From the NCBI GenBank assembly GCA_021904315.1, contig CM038926.1, positions 4,326,390 to 4,390,389 on the forward strand: a stretch of DNA of 64,000 nucleotides, read 5' to 3'. Both the position numbers and the translations under genes were made by a program. This document shows, piece after piece, positions 11,044 to 23,904 of this stretch (position 1 is its first letter; each line of letters begins with the position of its first letter). The stretch comes from Sphagnum magellanicum (lineage: Eukaryota > Streptophyta > Sphagnopsida > Sphagnales > Sphagnaceae). The notes below the pieces were generated by a model. The model saw only the letters and a program-made list of their open reading frames with translations. It was not told where the DNA came from and ran no database searches.

Positions 11044-14000
11044 AAGCACACACACAACATGTTATACGTAAGGAATGGGTAGAAGCTAGCAAAACATACA
11101 GTCTGGTCATATATTGTCAACATGAGACATGTAAATCTAAAAAAAACAGAGATTTGTATGGCAAACTTATCAATCATGAACAACCCTAATCACACAAATA
11201 AGGTTATATATCAAAGGCATGCACATAAAGACTGATGACATTGAAGACAACTAACAAAGTTTTTGGTAAGAAATTCAGAAAATACCTTACCATGAGGTAT
11301 AACTTTATAGAGGAAATCCAATTTTCTTTTGTATCCAACCAAAAGTTCTATGGAAAGAACATACGGATCACTAAGGTAATCCAATGATGAATCATGACAG
11401 ATAGGATCTTTCTATAGAAGAAGGGCACACAAAGAGATAATGGAGCACAACCAACAGCAAGGGATTGACTTTGGACTTTCGAACCTTTTGGGATGCACAA
11501 CAAAAAGTTTAGGACCTTCTTAGGACCTTTTCTCCATAACATAGGACTGGTTTTACAAACTTGGCTACACAACCTTCTTTCTAAGTCATACGATCTGGAA
11601 AATACAGAATGAAGGACAGCCATCCGTTTCTTCTTATTGTTGTGGCAGCAAGATTGAACCTTTGACGTTCAATTTTCCCATTTGAATCCATAAATCTCCC
11701 ATAATTTTTTTATTAGCATAGATACTAAAGGAACAAAAAACTTCTTTGATTTAGGCACATACGAAAAGTTTTAAATCAAAAATAGAATTGGTGAGCTTTT
11801 CCAATATTTGGGCTTCTCTCACATGCTCTTAGGATCTTGCAAAGACTGAGCTACAGGTTTGACCATCATATAGCACTTAACTGGAACCAATGTTACAGAT
11901 TACATAGATGACACCTCTATATGAAACAGAACAAATTTTGGCAACAAGTTTGAAGTGCTTTTGCCTTAACCTTCTAAGCTTGTTGAGAGACTTTAATTAA
12001 CCCTTTACAAAACACAGCATGATCAGCAAATTCCTGAAAGAAAACCATTTCATATTTGCATTACTGAAATCATGGAGATTTATAAGATTATTTCTGGACA
12101 TGAAAGAAAACCTGATACAAAAGAAAAACTCTGATGAACAAAATCATGCCTCCAAGGGAGAACAAACAACTTAATTAACACAACCTAAGCACCCTCAAGA
12201 TTAAGGGACGCAAAGGAAGCCAAGGAGATCATAACAAACCCCAAGGACTCTCCTATTATCTCAAAGTAGGTCAAAGGGAACTAAAGAAGGCCAAATCATC
12301 ACAATTGCCTATTTTTTTGAGCTATAGGTCTTATTCCAATCCCAAACGGGGACCATGGAAAACCTCTAGCTCATCCTACCTAAAGAAGATAGGGAAAGAA
12401 TAGGCTCACACTCCTATGTGTAAAAGGTAAAACCCTCCCAAGCCCTCCCTATGGACAACAAATTAGAATAGCACAAACTCGTGGAATGCACAAAAGCATC
12501 TGCTCAAACCCTCATCCTCCAGAGAGTTGCTACATCACTTGAAAAAACCTCTTAAAGGGCCCTCCAAACATCAAAGAGTGGTAGGACTTGAGCTGGTGTT
12601 GGAAATGGTACAAAGCCATGACAATAGTGGGAATTGAGTGCACAATACTAATATTTATCCCAGTAACAGACTTAGGTGAACTGCAAAGGAAAGCCAAACT
12701 CAAATGGTTGAAAGCTAACTGTTTGGGCAACTTTGTGCTCCGACACTCCAGGCCATTGCACAACTTAGATCCCTCACTTTTTAAAGAGTAGGTGTAGAAC
12801 TTGTCCCCTCATATGCCTTGTGATCTCCATACATATGGGTCCATGATATCATTCAACTTATGCTTTTCAATGGGCAAAGCTCAAGTGGGGGACAATCACA
12901 AATTGTGGCCTATGACAACTACCCATGGGCACGTGATGTTCAGAAACAGTGAGACATTGTAGGCACAAGGCAACCAACTTAAGAATCTAACCAGTCCAGT
13001 ACTTGCCATCATGCCCATAATTTAAATTGAAATAGCTATGTCCCAACACATATTCCAGTTTTGACACATCCATATGAAGTGGATGGCTATGCTTGTATGG
13101 AACAGTTCTTTAGATAGGAAGAGAGATTTTTGCAGCAAAGCAAGCTCCACTTCACCGCATCCTGCCACAAAACAGCTAGGTACAAAAAGCTCTGCCGAAA
13201 TTGACATACAGTAATCATACTTTGTTAGACTCTAATAAGGTGAATCACAACAGTCATTGCTTTTCACATCAGTATCATAAACTAGGGAAACCCTCAAATT
13301 TCAGGACAAAACATCATCCAAAGAGAGGATGTTATGAAACTCAATGTTCACATTTGGCTCAAGGCACCAGATTCCACATCAAACATGATAAATAAACCGC
13401 TTCCCAAGACCCCTTCTTTCTTGATTCCATTAAGTGCAAAAGAAAGACACATGCACAATACCCCAAAAAATTGCAACAAAGGCACTCTAGCTTCCCAGTG
13501 AACTTTCATTCTTTAAGAAAAAAACTTGCAAGCCTGGGACCCAAAGCATCCACCTACTTTTGATCCCTTTATGCTTCAAATCTTGAATCCTGGCCTGTGA
13601 GTACACAGCAGATGCATAGCCAAGATAAAAGGTTCATTATTTGCCTCTTCCATGGTGACCAACCACTGCATTTGCCTCTTCCTGATCTTAACTGAAAGCT
13701 TGAAGACACTCTGGATAGAGGCAATAATTTCCAAGAATAATGATAGACTTTGCAAGCTCTGAATTTAAAGAAACTACTACTAGCTCAAGCAAAAATCTCC
13801 AATCTTGATAAAGGAAATCAAGAAAAAGTGAACTACCGAAACCCCTATAACACCACAGACCCATGTGTTTGGAATACGGAAGTGGTCTAATGCACACCTA
13901 TTGGATCCATCATTGGCTTGTGAGTTCTCCATCCCTTTCTACACCATGTTTAATACCAGCAACCTCAACCTCTGTACAAAGAAGAATCAGAAGAGGTTTG

Positions 14001-14450
14001 AACCACTAAGGAAGCACGAGTCCTCTTCTGTACAAACAAAAGAACTTTGGCCTTCCACTCACTTAATACATGGCCAACATTAAGACCGAGAACAGAAGGA
14101 AAAAACTCAAACAGCAACAAAAGCATACGAACCAAGTTCTTGGTCTTATACTTGGAGAGAAAAACAATAGAAAACTTACCTTGAGACATAAGAGAAAAAA
14201 GGAAAACCAACCTTCTATTGTAATCTCTGTAGCCAAAAAATCTGTGAGGAAAAAGGTGAGGGATCCCACTATGATTTGGTTTCACATCATCAGAAGGAGA
14301 ACCAGTCTCCTCAGAAACTGGCGAAGAAAGAGGAGGTAAACTTACAACAACATTAGGAAGAACATTGACAAGAACCCAAACATTGTTAAAAGGACGAGCA
14401 AATGAAGGATTGCTGCCCTTTCTCCACAACATTGCAGAAGCTTTATGTAC
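11044..14450 (-). other. Long putative intron of the TNPA-like gene
   Basis: No supported gene is seen. Short minus-strand frames (11348-11623, 12530-12763, 13022-13207, 13688-13897) might be decayed pieces of an inserted element such as a LINE. No diagnostic reverse-transcriptase motif can be read. Confidence 0.3.
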
Positions 14451-14854
14451 CCTAGGAGAACGTCTTCAATAATGTCGTTACTTTTAGTATCTTTGACATC
14501 AAAATGGACCTCAAAAACAATATTTGATCGGGGGGAGGGGTACATTACATTTGGTGTGGGGGTCCGTTTGCTAGGTGCCTTATTCTGTTCCTTCACAACT
14601 GAAGATGCAACTGGCAGCTCAGAACCTTCTGACTCCTCTGCTTTTGAGTTAGAGTCGCTGCTACATGAAATGTCGCATTCACCAGATGCTGTTGATGTCG
14701 ACGACCCTTCCTCTTCCACCACATGACGATGTGGTTTTCCAGCATTCCTAGTGCTCCTCCTCTTGCTTTGGTGTCCAAGTGTTCTCCCATCCACCACCTT
14801 TTGGGTGGACTTCTTATTTGTCTTCTTCCTCCCTTGCATGGTTGCTGAGTTCAT
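14451..14854 (-). CDS. TNPA-like gene, probable first exon
   Basis: This minus-strand frame starts at a Met at 14854 (MNSATMQGRKKTNKK). It encodes a basic stretch with a run of Lys/Arg residues, then a Ser/Glu/Asp-rich acidic segment, then a basic Thr/Pro segment. It ends near a good donor (agg|gtacat at about 14450). The composition resembles the low-complexity N-termini of TNPA-type proteins. The phase does not fit the acceptor at 11043 directly, so another exon or a mutation must lie between. That this is the same gene is an inference from strand, order and composition. Confidence 0.35.
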
Positions 14855-15203
14855 GAAGTGACGACTGCCAAGTGACCGAGTGTTTCCAAAATACAGCAAA
14901 GGAGTAATTAGTTTGGACTAAGACTGTCTCAATAAGCACATGACCACTAACTAGCATACAAACCTAATTTTAAGCTATGCATGAAGTAAAAGATCACTAG
15001 AAACCCTATTTCATGGTAGCGCTGAACATTTCAATCCCTAAACCCTAACCCCATGAAAAATTTAGAATAGATTGGAATTTGGAGAATAGCTACAACCTAA
15101 CACTAGAATAAAGATTATTGAAGCGTGTTCAAACTATTTGGTAGGCGTATACACAAATCTCACGCACATAGTCGGACTTCCAAACTCTTTCATATAGTGT
15201 AGG

Positions 15204-16023
15204 TGTCGCAACCCCACTTTGGCCAAGTGTGGGGGTGAAGCCCAACACTTGGAAAAGTTGGAGGTTGGGAGTCTTCCAGGACTCCCGAATGTTCAGAGCT
15301 CGACAGCAAGGGGCAAAGCACCTCGCATTGGGGTGTTCTTGGTGTCATTGGAAAGGTCTTGAAACGTAGATATCGAAAATGCCCTCGCATTGGCGATTCG
15401 GACATCTGCAGCCCAAGTTATGGGCAAAAGAAGGGCCGGGAGTCAAACTGGCAGTTTGACTCCCGACCACTAAAAGTCGGGAATTGACCTCTTCCCGACG
15501 TCCGATTGGAGCGTGCGACATGGCGTTGGAAAGATCTCGATGAGGGCTACAACTTTGGTTCAGACCTCGTCGCGATCCAACTCTGCAGTCGGGAGTTATG
15601 GCGGTTCAAAGTTCCGGGAGTCCCGCCGAGACAATTTCGGGACTCCATTTCGGGAGTCCCGGGAATTTGTGCCATTTGGATGTAGCCTCCGCGACCAGGC
15701 GCAGAGAATACTATATGGGGGAAGGTGGTGGCTTCCCCCGAGTCCGGGCCGTGGTGAGTCTTGTGTGTCCAAGTGCCCGTGGCAAGTCCCAACACCAAAG
15801 GGTGTCCCGAATGCTAAACTAACCCGATTTGGTTGGTTTTTGGATGCAGATTCACATGAGCTAAGCTAGTCCCTCTTCCTAGTCTAATCCCGGGGCTCCC
15901 AACTCGACCCTCTACCCCTTTCTAGAGTTGGAAGCCGGGAGCGTGCTACCAAGTTCAACTTTCCGCAACTTGACTTTGTGAAACCCTCAAGTGGGTTTCA
16001 CCCCGTGACTTGGGAGCGCGTCA
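15204..16023 (+). mobile_element. Solo LTR (fossil), nested in the CACTA element
   Basis: This 820-bp GC-richer unit begins TGTCGCAACCCC and ends GGGAGCGCGTCA. It is flanked by perfect 5-bp duplications, gtagg at 15199-15203 and 16024-16028. TG...CA ends plus a 5-bp duplication and no internal coding region identify a solo LTR of an LTR retrotransposon. Two relatives occur in this window. It retains many CpG sites, which suggests a fairly young or unmethylated copy. It inserted after the surrounding transposon sequence was in place. Confidence 0.85.
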
Positions 16024-16794
16024 GTAGGCAATAGAGATTGCACGATCCATTACTGAATTTTGTATTAGCTGGTGATGCTCTTTAGTTACAAGGCCTTCCT
16101 GCAGGCCACTAGAGAGTTAGGGTTTAGGGCAAGCTCGAGCTTCAAGAATAAATTCCTAATCCTGGAACTTGTTTCTTGTGGTTTTTGGGTTTCTGCAGTA
16201 TAGGTCGCTCATCAACTTACCAAATCTCAATTTGATTGCAATTGGTCTAGGATCTCTTGATCTTGATCTTTGTTTCAAGACAACGTAAGTCATCAAGATT
16301 ATCACACTTATGTGAATCACTAGAATTTGTTATATATTCATGTTGTTGAGAAATTAGCTCAACACAGACATTGACATAGTATCACATGTTTGCAACAAGT
16401 TGTTACTGTGAAAACCTTCTTGTTGGATTCTTTGTGATCAGTGCAGCAGACAAGCGATTCTTCTTTGGTGGGTTTTGATTGAAATCATGTTTGTACTCAC
16501 TGATCTTGAAATGGGGACTGTGTTGTTGGATTTGTGCAAATTGTTGCTGCTGCAGCAATCTCAGTATTGAATTCCCTATAATGAGCTTTATCTTTCCAAA
16601 TGGTTAAACCTTCGAGCCAGTTGCATTCCTGGGAATTACCTCTGGGGTAATGTTGCAATTTTGATGTTGCAAAAACCAACTTTTCCATAATTTCTTCATG
16701 GCTTGTTGGCTACTGTATCCATCGTCATCATCCTGTCAAAAGCAAAAAACCAATTGTTGAACAAGGAATTCATGCTCTTGAATTCATGTAGGAA

Positions 16795-16990
16795 ATGTAG
16801 CAACCCCATTAAACCCTAGACCCTCCTGAACACACTACTTTTTGCAAATGAAGCAATCCCATTGAATTCTAAACCCTAAACCCACTGTGTTTTGCAAATG
16901 AAGCAAGCCCATTAAACCCTAAACCCATTGCGCTTTGTGAATGTAGCAAGCCCGTTAAACCCTAAACCCGCTGTGTTTTGCTTATTGTTT
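16795..16990. promoter_or_regulatory. AAACCCTAA (telo-box) repeats upstream of the RPL5 fragment
   Basis: Four imperfect tandem units of about 50-60 bp each carry cattaaaccctaaaccc-type sequence followed by a tttgcaaatgaagcaa-like phrase. AAACCCTAA telo-boxes are known from promoters of plant ribosomal-protein and other translation genes. Their position before the RPL5 exons suggests that the promoter region was captured too (inference). The 16029-18096 stretch otherwise holds no supported gene. Confidence 0.45.
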
Positions 16991-18096
16991 GATTGAACTC
17001 TGTCTGGAACTTTCTATTTTACAGACTCAAACTTATGGATTCTGTCTGGGAATTCGAAACAGTACGTTGCCAGAGATTGTCATTGGGTGTGAGTATTTCA
17101 GACTTGCCTATTGAGAATGGTCCTAGGTTACTTCTTGACAAGGAGATCACTCTTTGTGTATGCAATTATTGGGCACCTCTTATGGATTGGAGGGTTCTTA
17201 TTTTGCTACCTAATTTATAATAAACGGGATGAAGGTCAATAGATCTATTCTTATATATCTATAGATATGGTTAAATTTTTGCAAGTTATAAAATCATCAA
17301 CTCCCAAAAAAAAACATCTTGATTTTCCATGAGTCTAATTTTCTATTATTACTTTTCTTTCCAGTTAAATATACCTCCAAAGTAAATCAGATGAATACCT
17401 TATTTAGAACTAATGTCATCTTAAAAAAATTGTAATTAAACTCCTCCAGTCCTCGTGAAACAGAAAACCTGTTTTTTGAGTTGTTATATTTGTTGTGCCT
17501 CTTACACTGTTGAGGGACTGATGATGGTAGTTCGTCTGTTGTCATGGCATACAATGCTTTCCATGTATGAATACTCTTTCACCTTCAACCAGGAAGAGAA
17601 GTTGCTAGGCTGGATTCCATCAACCTGTAAGTGATTTTTGCCCGAGTTGTACACTTTGCACATTCTTGGTGACAAAACCTATTAGCACAATTTCTTAGGG
17701 TGTTTGCTAAAATCTGTGAAAAATTGAATGATTTTTGGATTTGGAAGTACCAATCAACAGATTGTCCATAACCAATTACTCCTAGTACTCTTGGAGTGAA
17801 ATTAGCTTAGTGGAAGCTTTTGGAATCTGATAGGGATTCTATTCCTTTTGATCTAGGTGGCACTCTCTGGATTTTGAGTGAGACTTACAGTGTCTGCACA
17901 TAAGTCCAATTTTCTTTGTAATCTTTTCATTAATAGTTGATCTGAGTGGCAGGAAAAAATAATTTGTAGTGCCCCTGCATGACTGCCTGTCTCCAGTTTT
18001 GGGTTCCTAATGTGTTATGTCAATTCTACTTTACTACTTGTGTATGTTGGAACTTGAGTAGTATATGCATCTGTTCCTTTACATTTATTTGTCCAG

Positions 18097-18786
18097 ACCA
18101 ACAAAGACATTGTGGCTCAAATCATCTATGCCACTCTTGCTGGTGACATTTTGTTGACTGCTACCTATGCCCATGAGTTTCCACACTATGGCTTGAAGGG
18201 TGGTCTCACCAATTATGCTGCTGGTATGCCTTTTGTGTGCCAGTCCAAAATATCTTTGCAAGAACCTGGAGCAAGTAGCTATTGGCACTTATGTGCCTGG
18301 CAAGCAATGCTTGTAATCACCTTCCCCAAGCTCCACTTTTATTAATGGATGGGTCGGATGTGGGTTATGGTGGTCCATCACTGCTTACTGCACAGGTCTT
18401 CTGCTGGCTCAACATCATTTGAAGAAGTTGAGCTTGATGAGGACTCTACCCAGGCAATGAAACGGTTTGTGATTTATTTGGTTTTTGTATGCAAACATTC
18501 TGTTATTTGATGTTTGTAGAATTGCTTTTAACTCATGGGCACATTGGGTTTCTAGCTGCAATGACAACTTTTTAAAGTCACATAATAGTAGTGGCAGCCA
18601 CAACAATATGTACCATGTGCAGGCCATAATTAGGTTGATATTTTGATGTTTTGGTTATTCCTGTCTGCAGGCTATTGGTGAGGACTTCAATGTTGAGGAG
18701 GGTGGGGCAAATGGCCATTTAGGGCTCTTCTTAATGTGGGTTTGGTCAGGACTACAACTGGAAACAGAGTTTTCAGTGCCCTGAAG
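18097..18786 (+). pseudogene. RPL5: RPL5 (60S ribosomal protein L5, uL18) gene fragment
   Basis: Three consecutive exon-like blocks match the middle of L5. Block 1 (18097-18223) follows a cag acceptor and reads [17 protein letters not shown] then [13 protein letters not shown]. It ends at a GT donor. Block 2 (about 18384-18464) reads YCTGLLLAQHHLKKL. Block 3 (18671-18786) follows tgtctgcag and includes [12 protein letters not shown]. In another frame it includes the L5 text [21 protein letters not shown]5 is the large-subunit protein that binds 5S rRNA. Blocks 2 and 3 contain small frame-breaking changes, block 2 lacks a clear acceptor, and the N- and C-terminal parts of L5 are absent. It is therefore a captured, decayed fragment with introns retained. 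Confidence 0.85.
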
Positions 18787-19600
18787 GTACCTTTCCACTT
18801 ATGTTTTTTGTGCATATTCTCATAGCAAGGTTTACTAGTGTCAGGATTTGTTCATTATTTGGCATCTTATCTAGTCCAGTTTTTGTCCAGTGATCCTAGA
18901 TTTGTATCATAATATAGACAGTCCTTATGTATAGCTTCATGAACTTTCTTAATTTCTCTTTGTTTACTTGCACTCTCTAGGGAAATTGCATGTAGCATAA
19001 ATTATCTTCTAAAAGAGGACTAAAGGATTCTCTGTTTACTCTGAAAATGAGAAAACAAATCTGTGTGGATGTTATGTGGTGTGTGCTAATGTATTCTCAA
19101 TGTTCACAGTAGCTTTATCAGTGGGAGTCATCTCATGGGCTGATTTTCTTTCTGCTTATTACATGGCTGGGTGTTTTATGTATTGTATTGTTGCTTTGCT
19201 CAGCTACTTTTCTATTTCTTCTATCTTATTTTCAAAAGTAGCCGATGAAGTATTTACTGCAGAACAGTAGTGTTTTTGTAATTATTTGTTGTTGGAATTG
19301 AATTTAGTGTGAGTAGGGTTTCTGCTTGTTTGTGATAAGAACGTTTATTCTCAGGGAGTGTCTGTGCACACATGTTTTTATGTGTGTAACTTTAGATTCA
19401 AGAGTGTTAGGCACAAATCTAGTGGCACACAACAATTTAGTTGTATTAAATTAACTAAATTGTTATGCATTTGATAGGATCATCCGGCTTTGGGAAGAGG
19501 CCTGAAGTTGAGCTTCGCATTTGACATGCATAATTCTTTCTTGAACTTGCTTGGGCTTGGCATATGATTGACATTTTGTTTTTTCAAACTTGCGCTTTTC
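18787..19600. other. Intron-like or junction sequence, no supported gene
   Basis: This T-rich sequence follows the last RPL5 exon. A hydrophobic frame at 19076-19270 has no recognisable family. A boundary between two captured fragments probably lies somewhere here. Confidence 0.35.
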
Positions 19601-19612
19601 CAGGTGTGATAT

Positions 19613-19915
19613 ATGATGCTTGCTGAAACTTTATCATTTTGGGTCATATGTGCAAGCTATGATGATATTACAACATCTGCACTAGCTCCCACACCCATCT
19701 TTGCACCTGTCTTAACCCCAACCTCATCTACCTCACCCTCAACTACACCACCTTTGTCTGCCCCAACATCACCATCACCTCCTTCATTGTCTCCCATACT
19801 CTCACCTCATTCTACAGCTCCAGCACCATCTACAGGTGTCATGGAATTTGTGCTTCCATCTCGTATAATCTCTCTGTCCCTTTTACGGTTCTTCTTATGC
19901 CTTTCTTTGCTTTGA
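19613..19915 (+). pseudogene. Pro/Ser/Thr-rich C-terminal exon, possibly of a GPI-anchored wall protein
   Basis: The frame follows a ttttccag acceptor at about 19603. It encodes a Pro/Ser/Thr/Ala-rich stretch with SP, TP and AP dipeptides (residues about 22-75). A small-residue segment (APAPSTG) and a hydrophobic C-terminus then end at a stop. That layout is typical of arabinogalactan-type, lipid-transfer-like or early-nodulin-like GPI-anchored proteins. No folded domain is present to say which. It sits among other captured gene fragments, so capture is likely but not proven. Confidence 0.4.
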
Positions 19916-20386
19916 ACAACACTGAAACAAGGTTTCACTACTGATGCTACTCCGCCTCATTCATAGACAAGGTCATTCATGAACCCCTAAACTGTAGCTG
20001 ATTTCACCCTGGCGTGTTCTCTACGTCTAGTTTGGAAAGATCAGTTCTCTTATGCCCTGTACTTTGCTTATTGGAGGATCAGAACACCTGTCATTGGAAT
20101 GTAGGTGATAACCACATCTTGAAAATGGAGATAAAGGTATGAGATGCACAGTTGTAAAAGACTTTTGTGATGAATTGAGGTCAATGGAAGGAAAGATGTT
20201 TGTCTAGAACTGATCTCCACTTTGTGACAGAGGGAGCTGTTGGATGTGTTTTCAATGTTCTTTTTGGTGATTGGTGGCTGTGGTTGCACTTCAGTGGTCA
20301 TGCCTCCTTCAGCTCTTGATCAGTTGAGTATGTATCTCTAATTTGCTTTTCCAAAATTTTGCCTGAGAGTTCCGATCAAGATTTGC

Positions 20387-23300
20387 TTGTCATTCCATCA
20401 TTATTTGAGGGAAGACATAATGTCAATGGCTTACCCAAGAAGGCAAAAAACAAGGGATGACAAGTTGTGGAAGCGAGAGTTCACATGGGCCACACAACAT
20501 GGGGTGGACAAGATGCTGTGTCCATGCGCCAAATGTGAAGGAAGGGGCAGACTGGTTTTACTTAGGACAGTTAAAGACCATCTAGTCCTAAACGGGAGGC
20601 ATCCATTATTTAGAGTGTGGAAAGGCCCATGCCAAACTGACCACTCTGATGAAGAGTGGGTTGAAGCAAGCAGGGTAACAGTAAACCCAATGCAAACAGA
20701 GATGGAGGTGCATGTAGTGGATGAGGCTGTGAATGTGAACCAACTGTTGGATGACCTATTCCAAATGCCAGAGGAAGAACATGAAGGTGAGAGGGTTGCA
20801 AGCTTGTCTTCAGACCATAATGTAGAGGGAATGGAGGTAGCACGCATGGTGCAAAATGCCATCCAGATCATGGAAGAGTTAGCAGCATTGCCTGAAAGCA
20901 TGCTCGGCCAGAATAACCATGATAGGGGACAGGGGGGTGTGGACAATGACATGGGACTAGGTGAAACAGGGGCCCCATCAGTAGCAAGTGATGATGACAT
21001 CTCAATGGAGGCCAATTATCTATGGGAAGCATGTCAGCCTTTGTATAATGGTGCAAGGTGCACGAAGCTAGCATCAACATTGTTGTTGATGAATGTTTGC
21101 ACAGTACATGGCGTATCCAACAAGTTCATGGATGAGTTATTAGCACTCCTTCATAAACACCTACTGCCAAAGGATAACCTTCTACCACCTAGCATGTATG
21201 CAGCTAAGAGCCTTACTAGGAAAGTAGGCCTAGACTACAAGCACATCCATGCATGTGTGAATGGCTGCATTTTATTTCGGAAGCAGTATGAAACATTGGA
21301 GGCTTGTCCAAAGTGCGGGGTTGCTCGGTACACGAAATTTGGCAGGTCTCTTGTTCCACAGAAAGTTGTGCGGCACTTCCCCTTAATTCCTCGGTTGCTG
21401 CGTATGTACCGATCTCAACACACATCAGAGATGATGACATGGCATGCTAGAAACAAGAGCATAGATGGGAAAGTTCATCATGTGCCTGACAACAAAGCAT
21501 GGCAACACATTGATAATACATGGCCTGATTTTGCAACTGAACCTAGAAATGTAAGACTAGGTTTGGCCATAGATGGGGTGAACCCTTTTGGGGACAAAAA
21601 CAATGTTTGGTCCACTTGGCCAGTATTACTCCTAATCTATAACCTCCCACCATGGCTAATCACAAAGAAGTTCTTCATGCTCTTATCTATCATAATTCCG
21701 GGGCCTGAGAGTGTTAAGAGTGCAAACTTTGATGTCCTAATAACTCCTCTAATTGAAGAATTCCAAGAATTACGGGAGGGGGTTAGAGGGCTTGACATAC
21801 TACAACTTGTAGGTAGAAGACAATTTTTAACGAGGGCCATATTGATGTGGACGATTCATGATTTTCCAGGGTATGGCTTAGTTTCTGGATGCCAACATCA
21901 AGGTTACAAAGCATGCCCTCCATGTGGATCAGGGACAACTAGTCGATGGTCAAAGGAGTTGGGCAAGGTAGTATTTGAAGGAAATCGGAGGTGGTTGAAT
22001 CGAAATCACCCATACAGAATTCATCCCAATGCCCAACATTTTAATGGTCATGAGGAGTTAAGGGGAAAGCCGGATATAATAACAGCTGCTGAGGCGAAAA
22101 GACAAGCCCACAGAACTGAAAAGTGGGTGGCTGCAGGAAATGTGTTGGGGGCAAAAGGGTGTCCATCAAAAAGCAGTGGGATGAAGCGTTTATGTGCATT
22201 CTGGGGTCTGCCATATTTGGAGGTGAGCATGAATTATTCAACCCACCCACCTCAATTGTGTTACATGTTTAGGCCAACCATTCAACAAGGCATTAGGCAA
22301 ACACATTTTTGGTCCTTGTTTAAATTTGTCAATTTGTGAGATTTCAATTATTGGGTGGCATCATTATATGGGTGTTTACATCTTGGTATAGTAGTTCCCA
22401 GGCACAAATTGTGTTAATAATACCATTGTTTAACCGAAATGGTGGTTGCTGCAGCATTTACTCATTAGGCACATGTTAGATGTGATGCACATTGAGAAGA
22501 ATGTTTGTGAGAGTATGATCAAATTCATATTTGGATTGAAGGACACAGTCAAGGTTCGACGGGACATGGAAGTGTGCGGAATCTGAGAACATCTATGGTT
22601 GAAACGGGATCCTCAAAGGCCGGGCAAGATTTTTAAACATGTTGCCCCCTATGTCCTTAGACCAAAAGAGCTCCAAACTTTCATGAATAGGTTAGCCTCT
22701 TTGGAAGTGCCAACAGATTATTGTGGCTCATTAGGAAAACATATCATGGATAAGAAACTTGGGTTAATGAAGAGCCATGATTGGCATGTTTTAATGCAAC
22801 AATTAATGCCTCTAGCTCTAAGGGGCCTAATGGATGCTCATGTATGATTAAGTTTGATGCGCCTTAGTCGAGTGTATCGTAACATATGTGCAAAGGTTTG
22901 GGATCCAATTGACCTACCAACCCTAAGGGAAGATGTAGCAATCACTCTTAGTATGCTTGAATGGGAATTCTCGGGAGCATTTTTTGATGTGATGTCACAT
23001 TTAACATTGCACATTGTAGAAGAACTAGATATTTGTGGCCCAGTTCATACTCGTTGGATGTACCCAATAGAACGGGCCATGAAGGTTTTCAAAGGTTATG
23101 TCCGTAATAGGTCAAGGCCAGAGGCTTCCATGGCAGAAGGTTACATGGTGGACGAGACAATTGGGTTTGTCACTGAATACCTACAAGATTTTCGCCATGT
23201 TCGACAGAGAGTCTGGGATGCAGATGAAGAGGAGGGGGTTTATGGTGAAGTTCTGGAAGGGGCTGCCACAAAGTTGACTCTGGACCCTGTAACACGAGAG

Positions 23301-23839
23301 GTGGCACATCAATATGTTATCACAAATGTGGCATGTTTAGCACCGTGGGTTCGGTACACAACCCTTAACCCCTTAAACCCTTGTTGGAAAATTGTAAAGA
23401 GGTCATAGATGCATGGGTAAGTTACTTTCTTGTTGAACAACTAGCTAAAATTAATAAACTTAATGTGGGGCTTGGCTATTGGGGGTGCAGCATGTATGAG
23501 CAAGAAACAATTCGGATAAGGCAGTTAAGAGCGGAATTTGAAGCACAATGGCGGAGGGGGCATAGAACAACAAGCAGGCATGTGGAGTTTCCACCAGAGC
23601 TCCAAGAGGTGCAAAACTTGGCAAGTTGGGTGCGTGAAGCAATTCGGAGCCATATCGCACAAGGGGGTGTGCTTGAAGACCAAGATGCACTCCATCTATC
23701 AGTTCTGCCATCCCTTTTTGCTTCAAGGTACACAAAAATGAAGGCATATGGAAATCATTACAGAGTTTTTATAGATACCTCTGGCAACACAAGTGCCACG
23801 TACGATTCTGGAGTTGCATCAGTTTTCCATCAAGAGTAG
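20387..23839 (+). pseudogene. TNP2-type CACTA transposase, disrupted
   Basis: Exon 1 (20387-22222) encodes a 612-residue N-terminal part. It has a Cys/His transposase-associated motif (CPCAKCEGRG then TVKDHLVLNG), an acidic linker, a CxxC pair (CPKCG), LAIDGVNPFGDKNNVWSTWP and FDVLITPLIEEF. WTIHDFPGYGLVSG and CPPCG follow, all hallmarks of the TNP2 family. A gtgagc donor and gctgcag acceptor join it in phase to exon 2 (22455 on), which carries HMLDVMHIEKNVCESM and later GPVHTRWMYPIERAM. A third block has MKAYGNHYRV and TYDSGVASVF. Exon 2 has in-frame stops near 22584 and 22845. The first reads TGA where Arg (CGA) is expected. The frame shifts near 23390. Family proteins cut and join the element's ends; this copy cannot make a full-length product. 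Confidence 0.9.
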
Positions 23840-23878
23840 CAGTCAACAGAGGGTACGAGACTTGGGGCGCTTCAATAT

Positions 23879-23904
23879 GTGTGTGTGTGTGTGTGTGTGT
23901 GTGA
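23879..23904. repeat. (GT)n microsatellite
   Basis: About 13 tg/gt units lie just after the last transposase block. Such a tract can vary in length between copies. Confidence 0.9.

Noticed and set aside
11348-13900. LINE remnant on the minus strand
   Set aside because: A few Trp/Cys-rich frames suggest it, but no reverse-transcriptase or endonuclease motif can be read.
15513-15869. 118-residue open frame
   Set aside because: It lies wholly inside the solo LTR, whose GC-rich sequence lacks stops by chance.
20431-21015. 194-residue minus-strand frame
   Set aside because: It is the antisense shadow of the TNP2 exon.
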